Shown here: positions 17,027-26,226 of the stretch, in pieces
Layout of the letters: every line of letters starts with the position of its first letter
How positions within the stretch are numbered: the stretch's first letter is position 1
NCBI RefSeq assembly: GCF_003986935.1
Contig: NZ_RJZE01000020.1
Span: forward strand, 62,001 to 126,000
DNA from: Paraburkholderia kururiensis JCM 10599 = LMG 19447
Lineage (GTDB): Bacteria > Pseudomonadota > Gammaproteobacteria > Burkholderiales > Burkholderiaceae
Direction: 5' to 3'
DNA length: 64,000 bases
Position numbers and translations under genes: made by a program
The notes under the pieces: model-generated
What the model was told of the DNA's origin: nothing
Databases searched by the model: none
The model's input: the letters and a program-made list of their open reading frames with translations, nothing else

Positions 17027-18511
17027 TTACGAGGATAGCTTCTTCTTTAGCAATTCGTTGACCTGCTGCGGATTCGCCTTGCCCTTGGTCGCCTTCATCG
17101 CCTGGCCGATCAGCGCGTTGAACGCCTTTTCCTTGCCCGCGCGGTACTCGTCCACCGACTTCTGGTTGGCGGCCAGCACTTCGTCGATGATCGCTTCGAG
17201 CGCGCCGGTGTCCGAGATCTGCTTGAGACCCTTCGCCTCGATGATGCGGTCCACGGCGCCTTCGTCCGTGGCCTTCTCGTCCCACATGGCGAGGAACACT
17301 TCCTTGGCGATCTTGTTCGAGATCGTGCCGTCCGCGATGCGTTGCAGCAGCAGCGCGAGTTGCGCCGCGGAGACGGGACTCTGCTCGACATCGAGCCCTT
17401 CGCGGTTCAACTGCGACGACACTTCGCCCATCAGCCAGTTGGCCGCGACCTTTGACTGCGTTTTGTCCTGACCAGCGCCCGCCTTCGCCACCACCGCCTC
17501 GAAGTACCCAGCCATCGCCTTGCTCGACGTGAGCACGCCCGCGTCGTACGGCGTCACGCCGTACTGCTCGACGAAGCGCCGCTGCATGCCGGCCGGCAGC
17601 TCCGGCATCTCGCCCTTCACGCGCTCCACCCAGGCCGCGTCGATCACGAGCGGCATCAGGTCGGGGTCGGGGAAATAGCGGTAGTCGTGCGCATCTTCCT
17701 TGCTGCGCATGGAGCGCGTCTCGCGCCGGTCCGGGTCGTAGAGCCGTGTTTCCTGCACCACGGTGCCGCCGTCTTCGATCAGCTCGATCTGGCGGCGCAC
17801 TTCGTAGTTGATGGCGTCTTCGAGGAAGCGGAACGAGTTGAGGTTCTTGATCTCCGCGCGCGTGCCGAATTCCTTCTGACCCACCGGCCGCACCGACACG
17901 TTCGCGTCGCAGCGGAACGACCCTTCCTGCATGTTGCCGTCGCAGATGCCGAGCCACATCACGAGCGCGTGCAGCGCCTTCGCGTAGGCGACGGCCTCGA
18001 CGGCGCTGCGCATTTCCGGCTCGGTGACGATCTCGAGCAGCGGCGTGCCGGCGCGGTTCAGGTCGATGCCGGTCATGCCCGCGAAGTCCTCGTGCAGCGA
18101 CTTGCCGGCGTCCTCTTCGAGGTGAGCGCGCGTGAGGTTGATGGTCTTCTCGTAAGCGGCCGCGCCGGTCTTCTCGTTGGCGGGCACCTGGATGGTGACG
18201 GTGCCGCCCTGCACGACAGGAATCTCGTACTGGCTGATCTGATAGCCCTTCGGGAGATCCGGGTAAAAGTAGTTCTTGCGCGCGAAAATGCTGCGCGGCG
18301 CCACCGTCGCGCCGATGGCGAGACCGAAGCGGATGGCGCGTTCCACGGCGCCGCGGTTCATGACCGGCAGCACGCCGGGCAAGGCGAGGTCGACGGGGCA
18401 CGCCTGCGTGTTCGGCGCTGCGCCGAACTGCGTGGATGCGCCGGAGAAAATCTTCGAGGCGGTCGAGAGCTGCGCGTGCGTCTCGAGGCCGATCACCACT
18501 TCCCACTGCAT
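17027..18511 (-). CDS. gatB: Asp-tRNA(Asn)/Glu-tRNA(Gln) amidotransferase subunit B
   Basis: The protein has 494 residues. GatB binds and phosphorylates mischarged tRNA in the GatCAB complex. The N-terminal blocks VIGLETHAQLST and ACPVDLALPGVLPVMN and the C-terminal YqeY-like domain, ending in KANPQQVNELLKKKL, are typical. It is the last gene of gatCAB, one base after gatA. Confidence 0.97.
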   Translation of the reverse strand: MQWEVVIGLETHAQLSTASKIFSGASTQFGAAPNTQACPVDLALPGVLPVMNRGAVERAIRFGLAIGATVAPRSIFARKNYFYPDLPKGYQISQYEIPVVQGGTVTIQVPANEKTGAAAYEKTINLTRAHLEEDAGKSLHEDFAGMTGIDLNRAGTPLLEIVTEPEMRSAVEAVAYAKALHALVMWLGICDGNMQEGSFRCDANVSVRPVGQKEFGTRAEIKNLNSFRFLEDAINYEVRRQIELIEDGGTVVQETRLYDPDRRETRSMRSKEDAHDYRYFPDPDLMPLVIDAAWVERVKGEMPELPAGMQRRFVEQYGVTPYDAGVLTSSKAMAGYFEAVVAKAGAGQDKTQSKVAANWLMGEVSSQLNREGLDVEQSPVSAAQLALLLQRIADGTISNKIAKEVFLAMWDEKATDEGAVDRIIEAKGLKQISDTGALEAIIDEVLAANQKSVDEYRAGKEKAFNALIGQAMKATKGKANPQQVNELLKKKLSS

Positions 18512-18512
18512 G

Positions 18513-20015
18513 TCAGATTCCTCCCGGTGCCTTGCGATGCCAGTCGGTCACGCGCTGGAACGCGTCCGCGACCTGCAGCATCCGGGCTTCGTTGAAATAG
18601 TTGCCGATGATCTGCAAGCCCACCGGACGCTGACCGTTCGCGCCCGCGCCGAAGCCGCAGGGCACGCTCATGCCGGGCAGACCCGCGAGGCTCACCGAAA
18701 GCGTGTAGATGTCCGCGAGGTACATCTGCACGGGGTCGTCGCCCTTCGCGCCGATGTCCCACGCCACCGAAGGCGCCACCGGCCCCATGATGACGTCGCA
18801 CTGGCGGAACGCTTCCTGGAAGTCCTGCGCGATGATGCGGCGGATCTTCTGCGCCTGGAGGTAGTAGGCGTCGTAGTAGCCGTGCGAGAGCACGTAGGTG
18901 CCCACGAGGATGCGGCGCTTCACCTCGGGGCCGAAGCCCTCGGCGCGCGACTTCTTGTACATGTCGAGCAGATCGCGATATTCGGCCGCGCGGTGGCCGT
19001 AGCGCACGCCGTCGAAGCGCGACAGGTTCGAGGAGGCCTCGGCCGGCGCGATCACGTAGTAGACGGGAATCGAAAGCTCGGTCTTGGGCAGCGACACTTC
19101 CACGAGCGTTGCACCGAGCGCCTCGTACTGGCGCAGCGCGGCGTCCACGGATGCGCGCACGTCTTCGGCAAGACCCGCGCCGAAGTACTCCTTCGGCAGG
19201 CCGATGCGCAGGCCGGCAAGCGGCTTGTTCGCAGCGGCATTGTCGGCGGCGTCGGCAGACCACGCCTTGCCGAGGTAGCGCGTGTAGTCTTCGTCGTCGC
19301 GCACGAGGCTCGTCGAATCGCGCTCGTCGAAGCCGGCCATGGCGTTGAGCAGCGTGGCGCAATCGGCGGCGCTGCGCGCCATCGGGCCAGCCTGGTCCAG
19401 CGACGAAGCGAAGGCGATCATGCCGTAGCGCGACACGCGGCCATACGTCGGCTTGATACCCGTCACGCCCGAGAACGACGCGGGCTGACGGATGGAGCCG
19501 CCCGTGTCCGTCGCGGTGGCAGCCGGCGCGAGACGCGCGGCCACCGCCGCTGCCGAGCCGCCCGACGAACCGCCCGGCACGGCCTTCACGTCCCACGGGT
19601 TGTGCACGGCACCGAACGCGGAGTTTTCGTTCGACGAGCCCATCGCGAACTCGTCCATGTTGGTCTTGCCGACGCAGACCATGCCCGCGCGTTCCAGCCG
19701 CGCCACGACCGTGGCGTCGAACGGGCTCACGTAGTTCGCGAGCATCTTCGAGCCCGCGGTGGAGCGCCAGCCGCGCGTCACGAACACGTCCTTGTGGGCA
19801 ACCGGCACACCCGTGAGCGGACCGGCGTCGCCAGCCGCGAGACGGGCGTCGGCGGCTTTCGCTTGCGCGAGCGTGAGGTCCGGATCGACCTGCACGAAGG
19901 CGTTCAGGCCCTGCTGCGCTTCGATCCGCTTCAGATACAGTTGCGCCAGCTCCACCGCGGAACATTCCTTCGCGGCAAGCGCGGCGCGCAGTTCGGTCAA
20001 GCTTTTTTCATGCAT
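18513..20015 (-). CDS. gatA: Asp-tRNA(Asn)/Glu-tRNA(Gln) amidotransferase subunit A
   Basis: The protein has 500 residues. This amidase-signature glutaminase supplies ammonia to GatB. The catalytic triad is Lys75 (VAHKDVF), Ser150 (PGGSSGGSAA) and Ser174 (DTGGSIRQP). The ATG at 20015 (MHEKSLTELRAALAAKE) matches the family N-terminus; the frame is open to 20162, but that part is Pro/Arg-rich and not conserved-looking. Two hundred bases separate it from gatC. Confidence 0.97.
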   Translation of the reverse strand: MHEKSLTELRAALAAKECSAVELAQLYLKRIEAQQGLNAFVQVDPDLTLAQAKAADARLAAGDAGPLTGVPVAHKDVFVTRGWRSTAGSKMLANYVSPFDATVVARLERAGMVCVGKTNMDEFAMGSSNENSAFGAVHNPWDVKAVPGGSSGGSAAAVAARLAPAATATDTGGSIRQPASFSGVTGIKPTYGRVSRYGMIAFASSLDQAGPMARSAADCATLLNAMAGFDERDSTSLVRDDEDYTRYLGKAWSADAADNAAANKPLAGLRIGLPKEYFGAGLAEDVRASVDAALRQYEALGATLVEVSLPKTELSIPVYYVIAPAEASSNLSRFDGVRYGHRAAEYRDLLDMYKKSRAEGFGPEVKRRILVGTYVLSHGYYDAYYLQAQKIRRIIAQDFQEAFRQCDVIMGPVAPSVAWDIGAKGDDPVQMYLADIYTLSVSLAGLPGMSVPCGFGAGANGQRPVGLQIIGNYFNEARMLQVADAFQRVTDWHRKAPGGI

Positions 20016-20215
20016 TGCGTGGTTCCTGGAGAGCGCGGCAGCGCGCTGAAGCGCCGCCGGTGGGGTGCTGGCCTGCCCGCCGGCAGGTTGCGTCCCGAAT
20101 GCAAAAAGGCCAAAGAGGCGGAGCGACGGATCGGGCGGAACGCGATCACAAGGTCGCCCCATGCGCCGCGGTGCCTGCGGCTCAAGGCCGCGGTATCGCC
20201 CCGCGGCCTTTGCGG

Positions 20216-20515
20216 TTACTCGAGCACCTTCGGCACGAGGTAGAGCCCATCCTGCACCGCCGGGGCCACGCGCTGGTACTCGTCGCGCTGCACGGTCTCG
20301 GTCACGGCGTCGTCGCGCAGACGCAGCGCAACGTCTTCGATCTGCTCGATCGGGTGCGCGAGCGGCGCAATGCCTGTGGTGTCCACCGCCTGCATCTGCT
20401 CGACGAGGCCGAAGAATTCGTTGAGCTGGGCAAGCGTGTGTTCCGCGTCGGCGTCGGGCAATTCGAGCCGCGCCAGGTGCGCAATACGCTTCACATCGTT
20501 GAGGGTCAGGGACAT
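20216..20515 (-). CDS. gatC: Asp-tRNA(Asn)/Glu-tRNA(Gln) amidotransferase subunit C
   Basis: The protein has 99 residues. It starts with the typical MSLTLNDVKRIAHLARLELP and ends with a strand containing DGLYLVPKVLE. GatC clamps GatA to GatB. It is the first gene of gatCAB and is divergent from mreB. Confidence 0.95.
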   Translation of the reverse strand: MSLTLNDVKRIAHLARLELPDADAEHTLAQLNEFFGLVEQMQAVDTTGIAPLAHPIEQIEDVALRLRDDAVTETVQRDEYQRVAPAVQDGLYLVPKVLE

Positions 20516-20891
20516 GCGGTCACCGGAAGAGATTCAGTGGGTCGCCGCGCCCAAAAAATGGTGCCGCGACAGTGGCTTACGACGCAGGAACCGGCCCCGA
20601 AAGGGCGTGCCGGCGACAGCAAAAAGTACCGTCCTTATCCTGCAAAACAGGCAAAATTATAAGGTATCATTACGCGTTCGACCCAAACCCGGACCGCCCT
20701 GCGCCCTTTCCCGAACGACCTGCGTCACACCGCAGCGGGATCGCAGGAAGCCGGGCAAGCCTCCGGTAGACATCCCCGCAGCTTCGTGCTCCCCATGGCG
20801 GCGCATCCGCCGACGCGAAGCTGTTTAATTATCCGCTGCCGCCCTCCACCCTTGCGATGCGAGGCACGGCCCCAGCGAGACAGGATTTTGA
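20516..20891. promoter_or_regulatory. Divergent promoter region gatC / mreB
   Basis: This 376-base gap has no gene. An AT-rich patch at 20653-20672 contains TATAAT on the minus strand (20661 to 20656), a good -10 for gatCAB, with TTGGGT as a loose -35. A plus-strand TATCAT (20665-20670) could be a -10 for mreB, giving a leader of about 220 bases. Confidence 0.45.
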
Positions 20892-21935
20892 ATGTTCGGT
20901 TTTTTGCGCAGCTACTTCTCCAACGATCTGGCGATTGACCTCGGCACTGCCAACACGCTCATCTACATGCGTGGTAAAGGAATCGTCCTCGACGAACCCT
21001 CGGTCGTCTCCATCCGCCAGGAAGGCGGTCCCAACGGCAAGAAAACGATCCAGGCAGTGGGCCGCGAAGCCAAGCAGATGCTCGGCAAGGTGCCGGGCAA
21101 CATCGAAGCCATCCGGCCGATGAAAGACGGCGTGATCGCCGACTTCACCGTGACCGAGCAGATGATCAAGCAGTTCATCAAGACGGCTCACGAATCGCGC
21201 ATGTTCTCGCCGTCGCCGCGCATCATCATCTGCGTGCCGTGCGGTTCCACCCAGGTGGAACGCCGCGCCATCAAGGAAGCGGCTCACGGTGCAGGCGCCT
21301 CGCAGGTCTACCTGATCGAAGAACCGATGGCGGCTGCCATCGGCGCGGGCCTGCCGGTGTCGGAAGCCACGGGCTCGATGGTCGTGGACATTGGCGGCGG
21401 CACCACGGAAGTGGGCGTCATCTCGCTGGGCGGCATCGTCTACAAGGGCTCCGTGCGCGTGGGCGGCGACAAGTTCGACGAAGCCATCGTCAACTACATC
21501 CGCCGCAACTACGGCATGCTGATCGGCGAACAGACCGCCGAAGCCATCAAGAAGGAAATCGGTTCGGCCTTCCCCGGCTCCGAAGTCAAGGAAATGGAAG
21601 TGAAGGGCCGCAACCTCTCGGAAGGCATTCCGCGCAGCTTCACCATCTCCAGCAACGAAATTCTCGAGGCGCTCACCGATCCGCTGAACCAGATCGTGTC
21701 GTCGGTGAAGATCGCGCTCGAACAGACGCCGCCCGAACTGGGCGCGGACATCGCCGAGCGCGGCATGATGCTGACGGGCGGCGGCGCCCTGCTGCGCGAC
21801 CTGGACCGGCTGCTCGCCGAAGAAACCGGTCTGCCGGTGCTCGTGGCCGAAGACCCGCTCACCTGCGTGGTGCGCGGCTCGGGCATGGCCCTCGAGCGCA
21901 TGGACAAGCTCGGCAGCATCTTCTCGTACGAGTGA
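20892..21935 (+). CDS. mreB: Rod shape-determining protein MreB (actin homologue)
   Basis: The protein has 347 residues. It polymerises at the membrane and steers the elongasome. Actin-type phosphate and adenosine motifs are present: AIDLGTANTLIY, VVDIGGGTTEVGVISLGG and LTGGGALLRDLDRLL. The N-terminal MFGFLRSYFSNDL provides the hydrophobic membrane anchor. It begins the mreBCD-mrdA-rodA operon. Confidence 0.98.
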   Translation: MFGFLRSYFSNDLAIDLGTANTLIYMRGKGIVLDEPSVVSIRQEGGPNGKKTIQAVGREAKQMLGKVPGNIEAIRPMKDGVIADFTVTEQMIKQFIKTAHESRMFSPSPRIIICVPCGSTQVERRAIKEAAHGAGASQVYLIEEPMAAAIGAGLPVSEATGSMVVDIGGGTTEVGVISLGGIVYKGSVRVGGDKFDEAIVNYIRRNYGMLIGEQTAEAIKKEIGSAFPGSEVKEMEVKGRNLSEGIPRSFTISSNEILEALTDPLNQIVSSVKIALEQTPPELGADIAERGMMLTGGGALLRDLDRLLAEETGLPVLVAEDPLTCVVRGSGMALERMDKLGSIFSYE

Positions 21936-22055
21936 AGCGGGGCTCCTGTCTGATGCCAGCGGCGCGGCTCGTCCGGGTTCCCCGGGCCGCCGCCCGCTGA
22001 TGGCGCACTTCAGCGCCGCTGTTACGCCCAACCGCTCACGCCCCCGGCGCCGACC

Positions 22056-23177
22056 ATGGAATACAGTCCGCCGCCCCTCTTCAAGCAAGGCCCGTCGGCT
22101 CTCGTACGGCTGATCTTTTTCGTCGTACTTTCGCTCGTGCTGCTCGTCTCCGACGCGCGGTTCAACACGCTGGAAATCGTGCGCGGCATTCTTGGTGCGG
22201 GCCTTTATCCGCTGCAGCGCGCAGCGCTCGTGCCGCGCGACCTCTTCATGGGCGCGGCGGATCTCGCCGTCACCAGTTCGCAATTACGCAGCGAAAACAC
22301 CCAGCTCCACGCGAAGAATCTGAAGCTCGCGCAAGAGGCCAATCTTGCCGCCTCGCTCAGCGTGGAAAACGCGCACCTGCGCGCGCTGCTACAGCTTTCG
22401 CAGCACGCCAGCACGCAGTCGATCCCGGTCGAAATCCAGTACGACACTGCCGATCCGTTCACGCAGAAGATCGTGATCGGCAGCGGCTCGCAGCAAGGCA
22501 TTCACAACGGCGCACCCGTCGTCAGCGAAGACGGCGTGGTGGGCCAGGTGACCCGCGTATTCCCGCTGCAATCCGAAGTCTCGCTGCTCACCGACAAGGA
22601 CCAGGCCGTGCCCGTGCAGGTGCTGCGCACTGGCTTGCGCAGCGTGATCTACGGCACGCCGAAGGGCGACGCGCTCGATCTGCGTTTCGTGCCCATCAGC
22701 GCAGACGTGGTGGTCGGCGACGAACTCGTGACGAGCGGGCTCGACGGCGTCTATCCGCCAGGGCTGCCGGTCGCCAGGGTGATCCGCGTGGACAAGCAGG
22801 CCGACACCGCGTTTGCCCGCGTGATCTGCGTGCCGGTGGCCGCCGTGCGCGGCGCGCGCCAGATGCTCGTGCTGCGCTATCAGACCGACGCGCCGCCACG
22901 TCCCGCGGAACCCGAGCCGGCGTCCGCAGCAAAAGATGCGAAGGCGAAGAAAGGCGCCAAGGGTACCGATAAGGGCGCGTCCAAGGGCGCCGATAAGGGC
23001 ACCGAAAAGCCGGACAGCAAAGCCGCCACCACGGGCAAGGCAGCAGACGCAAAAGCACCGCCCGCCGAAACGAAACCGAAAGCCGCCGAAGCAAAAGCAC
23101 CCGCCGCTGCCGCCGGCAAGCCGGCCACGGCCCGTGCGGCCAGCCAGCCGCGCGCGGCGCAGGGGAGCAAGCCATGA
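22056..23177 (+). CDS. mreC: Rod shape-determining protein MreC
   Basis: The protein has 373 residues. One membrane anchor (about 14-35) is followed by a coiled coil (about 70-115) and the periplasmic beta-barrel domains (PVVSEDGVVGQVTRVF, DLRFVPISADVVVGDELVTSG). The last about 85 residues are a Lys/Ala/Pro-rich low-complexity tail with KGA/KGT repeats, probably a disordered basic periplasmic extension beyond the E. coli length. The stop overlaps mreD by four bases. Confidence 0.95.
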   Translation: MEYSPPPLFKQGPSALVRLIFFVVLSLVLLVSDARFNTLEIVRGILGAGLYPLQRAALVPRDLFMGAADLAVTSSQLRSENTQLHAKNLKLAQEANLAASLSVENAHLRALLQLSQHASTQSIPVEIQYDTADPFTQKIVIGSGSQQGIHNGAPVVSEDGVVGQVTRVFPLQSEVSLLTDKDQAVPVQVLRTGLRSVIYGTPKGDALDLRFVPISADVVVGDELVTSGLDGVYPPGLPVARVIRVDKQADTAFARVICVPVAAVRGARQMLVLRYQTDAPPRPAEPEPASAAKDAKAKKGAKGTDKGASKGADKGTEKPDSKAATTGKAADAKAPPAETKPKAAEAKAPAAAAGKPATARAASQPRAAQGSKP

Positions 23178-23686
23178 ACCGCCCCCAATACATCCTGCAG
23201 CCGGTCAATCCGTACTTCATCGTCTTCAGCCTCGCCGCGGCGTTCCTGCTGAACCTGATGCCGTGGGGCAAGCTGATCGGCGTGCCCGACTTCGTCGCGC
23301 TCGTGCTGCTGTTCTGGAACGTGCACCAGCCCCGCAAGGTGGGCATGGGCACCGCATTCCTGCTCGGCCTGCTCATGGACGTGCACAATGCGAGCCTGCT
23401 CGGCGAGCACGCGCTCGCCTACACGTTGCTCTCGTACGGCGCGATCACGATTCATCGCCGCGTGCTGTGGGTCTCGCCGCTCTGGCAGATGCTCGCCGTA
23501 ATGCCGCTCCTCGTCGGCGCGCAGGTGGTGCCATTCATCATTCGCCTGTTGATGGGCGCGGCCTTTCCCGGCTGGGGCTATTTGATCGACGGCTTCGTGG
23601 AAGCCGCGCTGTGGCCGCTCGCCAGCATCCTGCTGCTGATGCCGCAGCGCCGTCCGGTAGACCCGGACGACACGCGGCCCATCTAG
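23174..23686 (+). CDS. mreD: Rod shape-determining protein MreD
   Basis: The protein has 170 residues and about five to six membrane helices. The blocks FLLNLMPWG and ALVLLFWNVHQPRKVGMG followed by GLLMDVHNASLLGEHALAY are characteristic of MreD. It starts within the mreC stop (ATGA). Confidence 0.95.
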   Translation: MNRPQYILQPVNPYFIVFSLAAAFLLNLMPWGKLIGVPDFVALVLLFWNVHQPRKVGMGTAFLLGLLMDVHNASLLGEHALAYTLLSYGAITIHRRVLWVSPLWQMLAVMPLLVGAQVVPFIIRLLMGAAFPGWGYLIDGFVEAALWPLASILLLMPQRRPVDPDDTRPI

Positions 23687-23744
23687 GCAGGCCACACCGC
23701 TTTCTGGGTCGCGATCTCCTCCCGCGCGGCCCTTTGGTTTACGC

Positions 23745-26216
23745 ATGACCGAATTCAAGGACACCCAGCAGCAACTCTTCAGGTTCCGCCTGCGCGTGAC
23801 GGCGGCGGGCCTGTTCGTGTTCGTCTGTTTCGGGCTCATCGTGCTGCGGTTCCTGTACCTGCAGGTCTGGCACCACAGCAAGTATTCGCTGCAGGCCGAC
23901 GAGAACCGCATTTCGGTTGCGCCCATCGTGCCGAACCGCGGCATCATCACCGACCGCAACGGCGTGGTGCTCGCGAAGAACTACTCGGCGTACACGCTCG
24001 AAATCACACCATCCAAGCTCAACGACACGCTGGACAACGTGATCGACCAGCTCTCCACGGTCATCACGATCGACGCGCGCGACCGGCGCCGCTTCAAGAA
24101 GCTGCTGGAAGACTCGAAGCACTTCGAAAGCCTGCCCATCCGCACGCGCCTCACCGACGAGGAAGTGGCGCGCTTCACCGCGCAGCGCTTCCGCTTTCCG
24201 GGCGTCGAAGTGCGCGCGCGCCTGTTCCGCCAATATCCGCTCGGCCCCACGGCGGCGCACGTGATCGGCTACATCGGCCGGATCTCGCAGCGCGACCAGG
24301 AGCGCATCGACGACCAGAGCGAGCAGAACAACGGCGACCCCGAGCACTACGACCCGCGCCTTGACGCGAACAACTACAAGGGCACGGACTACATCGGCAA
24401 GATCGGCGTCGAAGAGAGCTACGAAACCGAACTGCATGGGCTGACAGGCTTCGAGGAAGTCGAGGTGACGGCGGGCGGGCGGCCTGTGCGCACGCTCTCG
24501 CGCACGCAGGCGACGCCGGGCAACAACCTCGTGCTCTCGCTCGACATCGGGCTGCAGGAAGTGGCCGAGCAAGCGTTCGCGGGCAAACGCGGCGCGCTGG
24601 TGGCCATCGAGCCTTCCACGGGTGATGTGCTCGCGTTCGTCTCGGCGCCGAGCTTCGATCCGAACTCTTTCGTGGACGGCATCGACCAGCAGACCTGGGA
24701 CGAACTCAACAACTCGCCGGACCACCCGCTCCTGAACCGTCCACTGCACGGCACCTATCCGCCCGGCTCCACGTACAAGCCGTTCATGGCGCTCGCCGCG
24801 CTCACGCTGCACAAACGCACGCCGCAGTGGGGCTTCCAGGATCCCGGCTACTACACGTTCGGCAACCACACGTTCCGCAACGACGTGCGCAGCGGCCAGG
24901 GCTGGGTGGACATGAACCGCGCCATCATGGTGTCGAACGACACCTATTTCTACATGGTCGCGCACGACCTGGGCGTCAACGCGATCGCCGACTTCATGAA
25001 GCCGTGGGGCTTCGGCCAGATCACGGGTATCGATATTCCGGGCGAAGCGCGCGGCATCCTGCCCTCCACCGAGTGGAAGCGAAAGGCGTACCGCAAGCCG
25101 GAAATGCAGCGCTGGTACGAGGGTGAAACGATCAGCCTCGGCATCGGGCAGGGCTACAACTCGTTCACGATCCTGCAACTCGCGCACGCGGTCGCCACGC
25201 TCGCCGACAACGGCGTGGTAATGAAGCCCCACCTCGTGAAGGAAATCGAAAACCCCATCACGCACGACACACATCTCACCGTGCCGCACGAAAGCGGGCG
25301 CATCGACGTGAAGCAGTCGGACATCGACGTCGTGAAGCGCGGCATGGAAAACGTGATGATGAATCCGTCCGGCACGGCGTACAAAGTCTTCGCGAACGCG
25401 CCGTACGAGTCGGCCGGCAAGACGGGCACGGCGCAGGTGTTCTCGCTCCAGGGCAGCAACTATCGGGCGCACGGGCTTTCCGAAAAGCTGCGCGACCACG
25501 CGCTCTTCATCGCGTTCGCGCCGGTGGACCATCCGAAGATCGCGCTCGCGCTGGTCGTGGAAAACGGCGGCTGGGGCGCGGAATCGGCCGCGCCGATTGC
25601 CCGCCGCGTCATGGACTACTACCTGGTGGACCGCAAGAAACCCGGCATGCAAGCCGCCGAGGTGGCCGCGGCGGCGTCCGCGGCACAGGAAAGCTCGGCA
25701 CCCGCGATTGGGGATACGGCGACGTCGGCGGTGGGCGCCGTTGGGCCCATCGCTATCGCGCCCGGCTTCAAGGCGCTGCCGATGCCGGTGACCGCGCAGG
25801 AAAAAGCGGCGTCTGAGGCGCTGGGCGCGTCGGGGGCGGTCGGTGCGTCGTCCGCTGCTTTGGGCGCATCTTCGGCTACAGCTTCCGGCACGGCGTCAGT
25901 TGCGTCGCCCGCTATTTCCTCACCCGCTACAGCGTCGCCAGGTGCCGTGCCGCGCGCGGGGACAGCCATGCCCACCGCCCGCCCAGTTGTACCTCGCGGG
26001 GCGAGTACCCCGGGCGCGGCGTCGGCGCAAGACACGCAGGCCCCGGCCACCCGGGCCGAAGCACCGCGCCGCACCGGACCGCGCCCCTCGCGCCGCGGCG
26101 CAGGCGACACCGCCTCCGCCGTGCTCGCACCGCCGCCTGGCCGCGAGACCGGCGGCGACGCAGCAGACCACACCGTCGTGCCACCCGCGCCCGCCACCGG
26201 CGGCATCGACGAGTAA
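23745..26216 (+). CDS. mrdA: Penicillin-binding protein 2 with long Ala/Ser/Pro-rich C-terminal extension
   Basis: The protein has 823 residues. This class B transpeptidase of the elongasome has an N-terminal membrane anchor (about 15-40) and a dimerisation domain. The transpeptidase motifs are STYK (PPGSTYKPFMALA), SND (MVSNDTYFYMV) and KTG (AGKTGTAQVFSLQG). The enzyme body ends near residue 640 (RRVMDYYLVDRKKPGM). About 180 further residues are low-complexity Ala/Ser/Pro/Gly, with an Arg/Pro-rich patch (RRTGPRPSRRGAG). That makes it much longer than the roughly 630 residues of E. coli PBP2. rodA follows after ten bases. Confidence 0.95.
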   Translation: MTEFKDTQQQLFRFRLRVTAAGLFVFVCFGLIVLRFLYLQVWHHSKYSLQADENRISVAPIVPNRGIITDRNGVVLAKNYSAYTLEITPSKLNDTLDNVIDQLSTVITIDARDRRRFKKLLEDSKHFESLPIRTRLTDEEVARFTAQRFRFPGVEVRARLFRQYPLGPTAAHVIGYIGRISQRDQERIDDQSEQNNGDPEHYDPRLDANNYKGTDYIGKIGVEESYETELHGLTGFEEVEVTAGGRPVRTLSRTQATPGNNLVLSLDIGLQEVAEQAFAGKRGALVAIEPSTGDVLAFVSAPSFDPNSFVDGIDQQTWDELNNSPDHPLLNRPLHGTYPPGSTYKPFMALAALTLHKRTPQWGFQDPGYYTFGNHTFRNDVRSGQGWVDMNRAIMVSNDTYFYMVAHDLGVNAIADFMKPWGFGQITGIDIPGEARGILPSTEWKRKAYRKPEMQRWYEGETISLGIGQGYNSFTILQLAHAVATLADNGVVMKPHLVKEIENPITHDTHLTVPHESGRIDVKQSDIDVVKRGMENVMMNPSGTAYKVFANAPYESAGKTGTAQVFSLQGSNYRAHGLSEKLRDHALFIAFAPVDHPKIALALVVENGGWGAESAAPIARRVMDYYLVDRKKPGMQAAEVAAAASAAQESSAPAIGDTATSAVGAVGPIAIAPGFKALPMPVTAQEKAASEALGASGAVGASSAALGASSATASGTASVASPAISSPATASPGAVPRAGTAMPTARPVVPRGASTPGAASAQDTQAPATRAEAPRRTGPRPSRRGAGDTASAVLAPPPGRETGGDAADHTVVPPAPATGGIDE

Positions 26217-26226
26217 GGAGAGCAGC

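Noticed and set aside
18276..20243. 655-codon plus-strand ORF opposite gatA
   Set aside because: Antisense shadow; Arg/Ala/His repeats without motifs.
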